64,000 bases of DNA from Xiphydria camelus (lineage: Eukaryota > Arthropoda > Insecta > Hymenoptera > Xiphydriidae). Under the pieces are notes generated by a model. It made no database searches. It saw nothing but the letters and a program-made list of their open reading frames with translations, and had not been told where the DNA came from. Position numbers and translations under genes: made by a program. The stretch is taken from positions 30,089,006 to 30,153,005 of the forward strand of contig OY783195.1 of assembly GCA_963678675.1 (NCBI GenBank), given 5' to 3'. This document shows, piece by piece, positions 1-8,198 of this stretch; position 1 is the first letter of the stretch, and the number at the start of each line of letters is the position of its first letter.

Positions 1-303
1 GGGCAAGAGGAGCCGAACAGCAGTTTGTATCTCCCGTGAAGTGATGGTGGAACGCTTGTTATAATGTGCCAACCGAGAAGATTCCCCAGCAATGCGTTCA
101 AATACGTCATTCACGAAGCTGTTCATGATGCTCATAGCCTTGCTCGAAATTCCAGTGTCGGGATGAACTTGCTTCAAGACTTTGTAGATGTAAATTGCGT
201 AACTTTCCTTCCTCTTCTTCCTCTTCTTTTTGTCAGTCTTCGATATATTCTTTTGCGCCTTTCCGGCTTTCTTGACAGCTTTGCCGCTCGCTTTAGGTGG
301 CAT
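1..303 (-). CDS. Histone H2B, N-terminal 101 codons (cut by window edge)
   Basis: Core histone that pairs with H2A in the nucleosome. Read on the minus strand from the ATG at 301-303, it begins [18 protein letters not shown], continues through a basic tail, and shows the histone-fold segments [20 protein letters not shown] and [12 protein letters not shown]. It is still open at [12 protein letters not shown] on base 1. About 22 C-terminal residues, normally ending near TKYTSSK, and the 3' stem-loop lie outside the window. No intron is present, as expected of a replication-dependent histone. Its neighbours are an H3 pseudogene and two H1 genes, so this is the end of a histone cluster. Identity is near certain from the sequence; whether it is expressed cannot be seen. 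Confidence 0.96.
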   Translation of the reverse strand, partial: MPPKASGKAVKKAGKAQKNISKTDKKKRKKRKESYAIYIYKVLKQVHPDTGISSKAMSIMNSFVNDVFERIAGESSRLAHYNKRSTITSREIQTAVRLLLP

Positions 304-470
304 CGTCGTAATTCAAACGTGACCGTGCTAACTGGACAACGTTCTCAGTCAGAGTAACGGTGCGCCGTTCGAATATCGTATTTAAGCAGTTTGGCTACCT
401 CTCTAGCGAGCCAATGGCAAGCGAGGAGAGGGTGAGGTACAAGACAGCGCTCTGATTGGTTCGGCGCTAG
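304..470 (-). promoter_or_regulatory. H2B promoter region with TATA-like and CCAAT boxes
   Basis: Upstream of the H2B start the minus strand reads GCTTAAATACG at about 376-386, a weak TATA box. CCAAT pentamers lie at about 410-414 (plus) and 454-460 (minus, AACCAATCAG). Paired CCAAT and TATA elements are usual for histone genes. No divergent H2A gene is found beyond it, although H2A and H2B usually share such a promoter. Confidence 0.5.
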
Positions 471-640
471 GTATGACTGATGCATTCGGATTAGAATAGG
501 CACAGTGTTAACGCACAGAGAATTCGGTGATAAGTAAGGCGAATCCCGAAGACAGCAATATTAATCTAATTGAAGCTTTCGAAAGATAAAGATTGTGCCA
601 ATACGTATTTGTAGTTATAAATATTTGAAGCAGGAACGCC

Positions 641-1101
641 ATTAGAATCAACAAAGTCAATCAACTTTGGCTTTTTCCGGAAAGCACCCAGCAAACAGCT
701 AGCGACAAAAGCGGCTCGAAAGAGTGCGCCAGCAACCGGAGGCGTCAAAAAACCTTATCGCTACAGGCCCGATACCGTGGCTCTTCGTGATATTCGTCGT
801 TATAGCGTATAGAGTACCAAGCTTCTTATTCGGAAGTTGCCATTTCAGCGGCTGGTACAAGAAATCGCTCAAAATTTCAAAACTGATCTTCGTTTTCAAA
901 ATTTTGTGGTAATGGCACTTCAAAAAGCTAGCGAAGCCCAAGGGTACTAAACTAAACTTTAATTTTAGTATCCTTGAGCGAAGCCTACCTCATTGGCCCG
1001 TTCGAACAAATTTTTGCGATATTTACGTGAAACGCGTGACTACGAGTATTATGCCAGAGGACATTCAATTGGCTCGTCGTATTCGTGGTAAACGTGCTTA
1101 A
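641..1101 (+). pseudogene. Histone H3 pseudogene 1, interrupted by a 38-bp insert
   Basis: From 678 the plus strand encodes recognisable H3: [17 protein letters not shown], then [19 protein letters not shown], an extra codon and an in-frame [27 protein letters not shown] and [10 protein letters not shown]. There a 38-bp foldback with a 9-bp duplication interrupts it. H3 resumes with YLIGPFEQ, loses frame, and ends in MPEDIQLARRIRGKRA and TAA at 1099-1101. The first 12 or so codons (641-677) are barely alignable and lack an ATG. Because of the stop, frame breaks, insert and lost start it cannot make H3. A histone 3' stem-loop still follows. Confidence 0.93.
930..985. mobile_element. 38-bp micro-foldback with 9-bp target duplication in H3 pseudogene
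   Basis: The insert is 939-976. Its ends are CAAGGGTACTAAAC and, on the other strand, CAAGGATACTAAAA (12 of 14 match). It is flanked by AGCGAAGCC at 930-938 and again at 977-985. Removing the insert and one duplicate restores the H3 reading SEA-YLIG. A 9-bp duplication fits Mutator-like or Merlin-like transposases; the family is not identified. Confidence 0.85.
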
Positions 1102-1126
1102 ATCATTGAAAACCTTTCCTGTAAAC

Positions 1127-1142
1127 GGCTCTTTTCAGAACC
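1127..1142 (+). terminator. Histone mRNA 3' stem-loop after H3 pseudogene 1
   Basis: GGCTCTTTTCAGAACC followed by ACAAA, 26 bases past the H3 stop. This is the SLBP-binding hairpin of replication-dependent histone mRNAs, with one stem mismatch (C opposite A), in keeping with a dead gene. Confidence 0.85.
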
Positions 1143-1821
1143 ACAAATTAATCTCTACGAAGGCTCATTTCGCATTATCGTTGCTTAGTACATTTAATCA
1201 ATTTTCAATAACTACTAGAGGATGAACTCTAATGACATGCAGAAATAATTAATTAAACTTGCAATTATTATTCGTACACTAACAGCGATTTTCCAACCTT
1301 TTCAAAAATTACCGATTAAGCGTATAAATCTCCATACTGAAATGAGTACCATTATTCTAATACGTTTTCTGTCGTGCCGGATTAAAATCCGTATCAGAGT
1401 GATCCGACCGAATGAGGACTTAAGATTGAAACAATATGTATGCGAATCATGTGGAACTTCTATTTTCTATATAGGACTCATTTTTGCAGTTAAGAATTAC
1501 ATGTACTACAGAGGAAAATCCATACTGTGCGAAAGACTAGATTCAGAGATTTCCGATCATAAGATAGTGCTCGTAAACGTGCTTCTATACGTCTATACGA
1601 TAAGTTGTAATGCAGGTTCAGCAAAAAGCAGACGCGAAAGAAATACCCAACTGAATGTTATTAAAGCGATGTAGATTAATTTAATTCGGAAAATCCGTAA
1701 TTAATAATTGACTTGCTTTCTATCATTGGAAACTCGAATTGCTGTTCAAAGTTTAGAAACCTATTGCTGACGTTATTCTGTACTTCTGCAAACAGATCAT
1801 TCCTTCGAAAATGCATATGGT
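1143..1821. other. Spacer between convergent H3 pseudogene and H1
   Basis: AT-rich spacer. The 110-codon open frame at 1342-1674 (+) has no recognisable domain and no histone-like composition, so I do not call it a gene. No H4 or H2A remnant was recognised. Confidence 0.5.
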
Positions 1822-1837
1822 GGCCCTAAGAAGGGCC
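1822..1837 (-). terminator. Histone 3' stem-loop of H1 gene 1
   Basis: On the minus strand GGCCCTTCTTAGGGCC followed by ACCA: a perfect 6-bp stem with a 4-base loop, 42 bases after the H1 stop codon. It marks non-polyadenylated histone mRNA processing. Confidence 0.9.
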
Positions 1838-1879
1838 GTTTAGGTATCTCCTCTACAAAACATGCATTGCAGTACTCCT

Positions 1880-2584
1880 TCACTTCTTCTTCGAAACGAC
1901 CTTAGCACTCTTCGGTGCAGTAGCTTTTTTTGGTTTGGGCGCCTTCGGTTTCGTCGTCGATGCCTTGGTAATCTTCTTCGCCTTGGAGGGACTTCCACTC
2001 TTAGCGGATTTTGCGCTGGCAGGCTTTGCAATTTTCCGTTTTTCCGCAGTTTTGGAGCTCGAAACGTCCTTTTTAGCGGTTACATTTTTACCCGAAGCTG
2101 GCTTTTCAGTAATCCTTTTGCTATTCGCTTTTTGAAGAGCTGAAGTTTTATTCGCAGCAGTTGGTTTTCTTCCAACGGAAGTCCTCTTTGTAGCAGCTGG
2201 CGTAGCTCGCTTTGTTCTCGGTTTCGACGCTGCCGGTTTATTCCCAGAGAGTTTGAACGATCCTGATGCACCTCTTCCCTTTGTCTGAACGATGGTGCCC
2301 GATGCAACGGCAGTTTTCAAGTACCGTTTGATGAACGGAGCAAGCTTCTCCGCATCGACTTTATACGTCGCAACAATGTACTTCTTGATCGCTGGAAGAG
2401 ACGAGCCTTTTCGCTCCTTCAAATTGTTGATGGCCGCATTAACCATTTCCGAAGAGGGTGGGTGGCTCGGCTTCGAATGTTCCTTTTTCGATTTGGACAG
2501 TACTGCGGCTTTTTTCGACACCGCAGTCTGGGCAGCAGGACTACTCGCCGCAGCGACAGACGATGACGTTACTTTGTCAGCCAT
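1880..2584 (-). CDS. Histone H1 (linker histone), copy 1, 234 aa
   Basis: Linker histone that binds the nucleosome dyad and compacts chromatin. I start at ATG 2582-2584 (MADKVTSSS), the usual type of H1 N-terminus; an upstream in-frame ATG at 2617 adds [11 protein letters not shown], which looks like leader. The winged-helix H15 domain spans roughly residues 40-110, with [37 protein letters not shown] and the end GASGSFKL. A long Lys/Ala/Pro/Ser tail follows with KPKAPKPKK and a VSKKK end. It is intronless and followed by a histone stem-loop. It faces the dead H3 gene tail to tail. About 60-70% like copy 2 in the globular domain by eye, so the pair is an old duplication. It appears intact. 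Confidence 0.95.
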   Translation of the reverse strand: MADKVTSSSVAAASSPAAQTAVSKKAAVLSKSKKEHSKPSHPPSSEMVNAAINNLKERKGSSLPAIKKYIVATYKVDAEKLAPFIKRYLKTAVASGTIVQTKGRGASGSFKLSGNKPAASKPRTKRATPAATKRTSVGRKPTAANKTSALQKANSKRITEKPASGKNVTAKKDVSSSKTAEKRKIAKPASAKSAKSGSPSKAKKITKASTTKPKAPKPKKATAPKSAKVVSKKK

Positions 2585-2762
2585 TCTAATATCGGCAATT
2601 TGATCAAATCTGATCAAATATGACTTTCCAAATTCTAGACGCTTACAGGGGTTTCCGACTACACGACGATTTACCGTACGGAGAAAGTTCCGATAGCAAT
2701 CTGAATTCTATGTGCCGTGTCGAGTAGGTGCGGCTTGACAGTATTACGAGCGCGGACTAGGG

Positions 2763-2856
2763 AGAGAGGCCTGCAGGCATTTCACATAGATCGTTTCCAC
2801 TCAAACAGCGTACGTAGCGCTTGTTAAACTATTTGATGCAAAGATTCTTTTATATA
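2763..2856 (-). promoter_or_regulatory. H1 copy 1 promoter: TATA box and shared leader block
   Basis: Minus strand TATATAAAAG lies at 2847-2856, putting the transcription start near 2,820. Within the presumed leader, 2763-2787 reads TGTGAAATGCCTGCAGG then CCTCTCTC, a block almost repeated upstream of H1 copy 2. Confidence 0.6.
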
Positions 2857-2859
2857 CAT

Positions 2860-4143
2860 GATTCCTGAGGCTGTTTCAAATATATGCCGTTATTTGTGGA
2901 ATTATAAACTTTAATTTAACTTTATGTAGCTGTACTATTTTGATTGTATGTTTCAAAAATATACGGTGATGTAAGACTATCTCAAGGCAGTACCCGTATC
3001 CGGAAGAGCGATAATATCAATAATTACCATTTCGTTACTCCGAAATCATTGAAATGCTAAGTATTTCTGTAGTAGAAGCTTTGATCAATATCTTTCCTAA
3101 ATATAAACTGAATTGGCCTTTTAGGAGTATTGTAATCGGTACTTAAAACTGGGAGACGGTTAGAGTCGAAACCTCTATCATCAGTTAAAATAAAATCGGA
3201 AGGGAGTCGGTACTCCAATAATGAAAAGTCGTTGATTTAGCTCAAACTGAATATTTATCGGAGACCGAGATTTCGATATCTAACCGGTGGTCGGGTATGC
3301 TTCAGTCCACGGAACGGTTGGATTTATTAAAAATTACATCGAGATGATATCAAATATTGAAGCAAGCCTTGTACTTTTCTTGCAAATCATATTCGTGCAA
3401 AGCTTAGATTCTCTAAGGCTGTTTTGCAACTTCTACTACTCTTATTAGCAAGAATCGATGTTCATCACCTGCAGAAACGTGGCAAATCATTAAATGTTAT
3501 TTAGGTGGATCTAATACAGAGCTTCCGCGATTGATTGAAATCGTTATTTTTTATTTCCCATTTCTTTCAATCTATAAGAGGCTTTAGAGTTGTTTAAGCA
3601 AGCGCAAGGCACCTCGACCCCCTTCTCAACTTGCAGGAGCCTCGCGGAAGGGCACTATACGTTCTACCCCAGCGACCACGGGTGTCCGCCTCTTTCCTTC
3701 CCACGTCTCTCCAAACGTTCTCTACGTCCACGCGTTCCCAGTGTACATAGCTTAATAGAGAAGTCTAGGAGAGATTAGTCTCAAGCAGCTCTAGGTCATT
3801 CTAGCTAAAGAAAAAAAATGTCTGATTTATCTAGCTAGAGTACACGCACCATTAGATACGGAGGCTTCTCCAATCGCATTGCCATTTGCTTGTTCATTGA
3901 TGTTCGTTGCTCGTCGGATAAAGATTATACGTTATTTCAGGAATCAATATAATTTGGACCGGAGAATATCGAGGTTTTGTCGTATGGATATGTTTCGAAA
4001 ACAAGTCTGTTATTGCGACACAAAGAGCTTCACATTCGGCGACGGGTCAATATTCCGCGCAACAAGGCCATTCCTAATGCGACCGCAGAAATCTGTGCGA
4101 GCAAATGCTTGCACAAATCTCTCCCGTAGCATAATTCTTCAGT
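2860..4143. other. Intergenic spacer between the two H3-H1 units
   Basis: AT-rich DNA with no histone fragment, RNA gene or repeat that I can support. Open frames at 3590-3778 and 3879-4145 (+) lack recognisable motifs; the end of the second runs into the transposase remnant. Confidence 0.45.
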
Positions 4144-4690
4144 AGCAACGAGGCACATTTTTATATCAGTGGAGCTACTAGAAGGCACAATTTTCGCTAC
4201 TGGACTGAAAATGAAAGACCGTTAGGTTCCCCTAAATTACACAGCAGTATGCTGTATCACAAAAAAAATTCGGAGTAATTTATCCTTACTTTTTCAAGGA
4301 AAATCTAGTCGTAAATTCTGACCGTTATATCTCAATATTGGACAATTTTGTGCTGCCTAAAATGGAAAAAATTGTTAAAGAAGAGGAATTGAGGAGCATT
4401 GTTCCAACAGGATGAAGCTACAGCTTGCACTGCCGGAAATTCGTTCAATGGGCGATCACCAGATTTGACTAAGTATTTGCGATTTCTTTCTTTGGGAATA
4501 TTTGAAGGAAAAAGTATTTAAACATCGCTCTCACACTCTACCAGAGTTAAGGGAACGAATTATTCACGAAGTTAACGCCATCCCCTAAGATATGTGTAAA
4601 CGAGCTCTAGGAAATTTCAGAAAACGTCTCCAACAGTGTGTTACCGTAAACGACCTTGAGGACGTTATTTTAAAAAATTAATGAATATAA
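4144..4690 (+). pseudogene. Decayed mariner/Tc1-type (DDE) transposase remnant
   Basis: Read across several frames, the plus strand shows the landmark order of an insect mariner-like transposase: NEAHFYISG, then NFRYWTEN near 4,190, FQQDEATACTAG near 4,408 (family FQQDGATAHTA), RSPDLT near 4,455, and a C-terminal CKRALGNFRKRLQQCVTV near 4,600 ending LEDVILKN at about 4,680. Stops and frameshifts are frequent, so it is inactive. The N-terminal DNA-binding half is missing or unrecognisable. It ends about 35 bases before a truncated H3 pseudogene, and its insertion or an associated deletion may have removed the H3 5' half. Family assignment is from motif memory; the exact clade is not determined. 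Confidence 0.72.
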
Positions 4691-4725
4691 AATTTTATTC
4701 TTTCGACTCGAATCGAAGACTACTA

Positions 4726-4870
4726 TTCCAACGCTTAGTTCGTGAACTCGCTCAAGACTTCAAAACGGACCTACGTTGTCAAAATTCGACTGTAATGGCT
4801 CTTCAAAAAACCACCAACTTTTGAGCTATCCATGCGTAATCATCATCGTGTCAAAGGGCATCCTGAATCT
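4726..4870 (+). pseudogene. Histone H3 pseudogene 2, truncated
   Basis: Encodes [20 protein letters not shown], then STVMALQK, matching the H3 alpha-2 region, then decays after ALQK with an in-frame stop and only a trace of the AIHA segment. Everything before FQRL is missing and the transposase remnant sits just upstream. It has the same orientation and position relative to H1 copy 2 as H3 pseudogene 1 has to H1 copy 1. A histone 3' hairpin follows at 4896. Confidence 0.88.
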
Positions 4871-4895
4871 GATGAGATAATCTCTTCTACAAAAC

Positions 4896-4911
4896 GGTTC
4901 TTTTCAGAGCC
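4896..4911 (+). terminator. Histone 3' stem-loop after H3 pseudogene 2
   Basis: GGTTCTTTTCAGAGCC: six pairs including one G-U wobble and the usual TTTC loop. It outlived the coding region it served. Confidence 0.85.
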
Positions 4912-5273
4912 ATATATATGAACCACTTCTGAGAAAATCTCTAATTCGCAAGAGATTTATTTTTGATTAGAAATACTATAAAAGCAAGCGCATTTTTGAC
5001 CAGACTCAAAGGAAACATGAGAATTATCGAATAATTCCCTATTAATTTTTATCAGCAGTTATTGAAATCCAATTGTACCTTACAGTCGAGAAATAACTGT
5101 GTTTGCAAATTAAAGGCATAACTCTTTTGATCCTCTATCGCTCATTCCACATTAGCTGGTTATAATTTTCAATGCGAGAAATTAGTTTTTTCCAGAGACG
5201 AATTTCTACTAAATGCTTTTCACCTATTTTTTTGTTGCGATCAAGAATATTCCTCAGTAAATATATAAATGAT
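4912..5273. other. Spacer between H3 pseudogene 2 and H1 copy 2
   Basis: AT-rich; nothing recognised. Open frames here are shadows running into the H1 gene. Confidence 0.4.
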
Positions 5274-5289
5274 GGCCCTGAGAAGGGCC
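5274..5289 (-). terminator. Histone 3' stem-loop of H1 gene 2
   Basis: Minus strand GGCCCTTCTCAGGGCC, a perfect stem with loop TTCT/TCTC, 38 bases past the H1 stop codon. Confidence 0.9.
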
Positions 5290-5327
5290 GTTTTTGTAAA
5301 CTTTTGTACGTTGTACACTATCATTAT

Positions 5328-6005
5328 TCACTTCTTTTTGGAAGCAAATTTTGCGGTCTTCAGAGGTGCAACTTTTTTTGGTTTAGGAGACTTCAATTTT
5401 GCTGACGATACCTTGACAGCCTTCTTCGCCGTCTTAGGGATTGTCTTTGTCCCTGTTTTAGTGACTTTCTGTTTTTTGAGCACGACGCCTGCTGTACTTT
5501 TCTTTACAGATACTTTCTTGTTGGAGATCCGCTTCACGGGTTTCTTAGCGTCTATTTTCTTCGAAGCTGCGACCTTTTTCGAGGCGATTGACTTCTTCGC
5601 AATGGAAACCTTCTTCGCTGCAGTAACGGCACGCGTGGCTCGTTTTCCTTTTGGCTGCGGTGCCACGGGTTTGTTAGGAAGCTTGAATGATCCGGACACA
5701 CCCTTTCCTTTGGTCTGTATCAGATTGCCCGTAGCAACGGCGGACTTTAGGTATCTCTTGATAAACGGAGCAAATTTCTCGGCGTCAATCTTGTATGTGG
5801 AGAAAATGTACTTTTTGATGGCCTGAAGGGATGAGCCGCCACGCTCCTTCAGGTTTCCGATCGCCGCGTTCACCATGTCTGAAGAGCGTGGATGAGTTGC
5901 CTTTGTATGGGGTTTCTTCGGTTTGGATGTCGCAGATTCTTTCGACGTCGCATCCTGAACTGCAGGACCGGTTGTAATTACGGCGGTAACGACTTTATCA
6001 ACCAT
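5328..6005 (-). CDS. Histone H1 (linker histone), copy 2, 225 aa
   Basis: Second linker histone gene, complete and intronless. It begins [14 protein letters not shown] at ATG 6003-6005. The winged-helix H15 domain (about residues 35-105) shows [52 protein letters not shown] and GVSGSFKL. The C-terminal tail is Lys/Ala/Val-rich with SPKPKK and ends KFASKKK. Length fits insect H1 (roughly 200-260 aa). The histone hairpin follows at 5274. Its H3 partner is dead while H1 is intact, as in unit 1, which suggests selection for H1 dosage or variants after H3 was lost. Confidence 0.95.
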   Translation of the reverse strand: MVDKVVTAVITTGPAVQDATSKESATSKPKKPHTKATHPRSSDMVNAAIGNLKERGGSSLQAIKKYIFSTYKIDAEKFAPFIKRYLKSAVATGNLIQTKGKGVSGSFKLPNKPVAPQPKGKRATRAVTAAKKVSIAKKSIASKKVAASKKIDAKKPVKRISNKKVSVKKSTAGVVLKKQKVTKTGTKTIPKTAKKAVKVSSAKLKSPKPKKVAPLKTAKFASKKK

Positions 6006-6124
6006 GATAACGGTGGTCGAACAAACGTGAGTAGAGAAATCTATATGAATGATCGATTAACATGAGAACAAAAATTAGTCTAACTTATGGCAAGTTTTCT
6101 ACTAGTATGATGTAACACGGACCA

Positions 6125-6209
6125 TGAAGAGAGACCGGCAAGCATTTCACACACAAAGATTCGCCATTCACTGGAGTACCAAGCACTAACTTTTAAGATG
6201 TATATAAGG
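6125..6209 (-). promoter_or_regulatory. H1 copy 2 promoter: TATA-like box and shared leader block
   Basis: Minus strand CCTTATATAC at 6200-6209 is TATA-like. 6130-6152 reads TGTGAAATGCTTGCCGG then TCTCTCT, matching the block upstream of H1 copy 1 at a similar distance from the TATA-like box. Confidence 0.55.
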
Positions 6210-7240
6210 TTCCTTCGAAACACCAGATTCATTCGGTTAATCGGCACACATTGAGTTATTCTTCAATATCTGTACTTCAAATTCCTCTTATATGATTTTG
6301 GTATTCCGACCGCGTCAGTTTGAGTTACTCGGTATCGTTGGACTCTGCCTCACGAACGCAACATCATTAGGGATGACGATAATATTGATTATTGCTAAAT
6401 TAGTGTAACAAAATCATGTGCATCTTGTTACATTTTGTAGTGATGGCTTTGCGTTAATGCGTCCGCTGAATAAAAACTGCGTCGGTTTATTGGGAGCTTG
6501 GTAATAGTTATTCAAAGATGACATTCGTACAAACAAATTCCCGTATCGAGTAATAGGAACGCCACTAGAAAATTTGATTTGAAGTTCGATAGTGTAAATT
6601 CTTAGGAATGGATTAACGAATAATATATGGTTAAAAATATGTCTTTTTAGAGAGATTAACTGGTTTTTAAGATTGAATTATCTTTTTAAACGTTTTACGT
6701 GATTATTCATATATTAGTTATGACTTCTTACACGTTGAATTATTCGATATGCACCTTGATGCGTTTGCTCTCGATCATCAGTGACTAGTAGTTGCTCGAA
6801 TTAAACTAAAACAAATTTGGACCCTTTTTTAAACCGAAAACTGATTATAAATTCGTCTGTCACTTTTTCTTTAAAAAAATCGTAGATATCCCCTTTTCGT
6901 TATTCCATAAATCATGTTTGAATAGTTGAAGGAAGAAACATTTACGTCGCTGTAAGAAATCGTCCCCCCTTCCTATTGTCTGTTTCATAATTCAGAACTA
7001 ACACGACACTGCAGAATAACTCGTATACGACCCATGCTAAATCCATAAACCCTTTTTCTACAAATTTATCATTAGACGTGAAGTAAGCTATCACAAAAAA
7101 ATATATAGAAGCTCGGGTACTCTCGCCTGGAGTAAATTGCTGAATTAAGCGGTCTAAAAATTCGTGTGGATTGGAAAGGATTTCTAGAATAAAGCCAAGA
7201 AATTCCAAGGGAGAAAAAGAATTATAAGATATTATATAGA
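6210..7240. other. Spacer between histone cluster and KMT2C/D 3' end
   Basis: AT-rich. An 88-codon open frame at 6942-7208 (-) starting MEFLGFILEILSNPHEFL has fairly natural composition but no family I recognise and no promoter or splice context, so it is left unassigned. No repeat was noticed. Confidence 0.4.
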
Positions 7241-7742
7241 TTTATTATTGTATATTCAAATAATTATAATTGTATATCATTCTAAATTAGGTACTGTTAC
7301 TTTACATAATTTTCTGGTGGTTCAAAATAACATTGGCTCCTACTTATGTACAGATACAGTGCAACGTATATGCAATAATAATTAATATAATGTTCTATAT
7401 TACAATATAGTCAATCGACATTATCTCCACTCAACATATAAAGATACAAACTCCTTGTATACATATACAATCCATTAACTTTTTTCATCATTACGTCTTG
7501 TCGTGTTCCTAAATGTGTTACAGTATTATACAAGCGATCAATGTTTCTGGTTGGTAAAGTAAAACTAATATTGTACAACTTTGGAGGAATGTTGTGATGG
7601 CATAGCACCAACTTCACTATGAATCGATTAGTCGAACTGCAATGGCACTTTACATTTTAAATAATACGTCTATTATATATATAATTTTTATGTAAAACCT
7701 ACCCAATAACGTAGCAACAATAACAACGGTGGATGGAACTCT
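7241..7742 (-). other. Probable 3' UTR of the KMT2C/D gene
   Basis: AT-rich stretch after the TAA at 7743-7745. The minus strand has AATAAA at 7241-7246, about 500 bases downstream, a plausible polyadenylation signal. The 3' end itself is not seen. Confidence 0.4.
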
Positions 7743-8198
7743 TTAGTTCATCCACTTGCGGCAGTTAGGCGCGCCACATGCGCATGCTATCTTGTGCTGG
7801 TCATCTTCTATGTCAAACTTATAATCGTACGCCAGCTGTAACAGAATTGATCCAATTAGTTTCGGTATATTTCATGTCACCGTATTGTCTTTCTCCGGAT
7901 TAAACGGCAACTTTTTCTATGCTCTCATGAGGACATGTCAAGTTTCGGGATAATTCTAATGAGTTTCGAGACATTCCAGAACTGCTAAAGACGATGCTAG
8001 CAATTAAAATCTTACCTCTTCGCCCCGTGAGATTCTTCGCTTTGCAAAGATAATTATTCGAAGATCGCGTTCCACCTCAACGATTTCAGCAACGCAATTC
8101 GGATTACAGGAATGGTTTATGTAACGGGCAAGTCCGCCGCACAATGTCGCGTCCACCACTCTCTCCTCGTCTAAACGAAACATATAGATGCCTCTATT
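7743..8198 (-). other. KMT2C/D: catalytic SET core and post-SET (exons 33-34)
   Basis: Exon 33 (8016-8198) reads NRGIYMFRLDEERVVDATLC, GGLARYINHSCNPNCVAEIV and ends SRGEE. Exon 34 (7743-7835) reads LAYDYKFDIEDDQHKIACAC and GAPNCRKWMN then TAA. The S-adenosylmethionine-binding NHSCNPN, the active-site YDY and the zinc-binding CAC-x4-C post-SET are all intact, so the enzyme should be active. Confidence 0.95.

Noticed and set aside
1342..1674. 110-codon frame between H3 pseudogene 1 and H1
   Set aside because: No similarity to histones or any family I know; AT-rich spacer with no regulatory context.
5269..5826. 185-codon plus-strand frame rich in Phe and Ala
   Set aside because: Antisense shadow of the lysine/alanine-rich H1 copy 2.
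6942..7208. 88-codon minus-strand frame next to the KMT2C/D 3' end
   Set aside because: Composition is protein-like but no family is recognised and it lacks start, splice or poly(A) context; kept as unassigned spacer.
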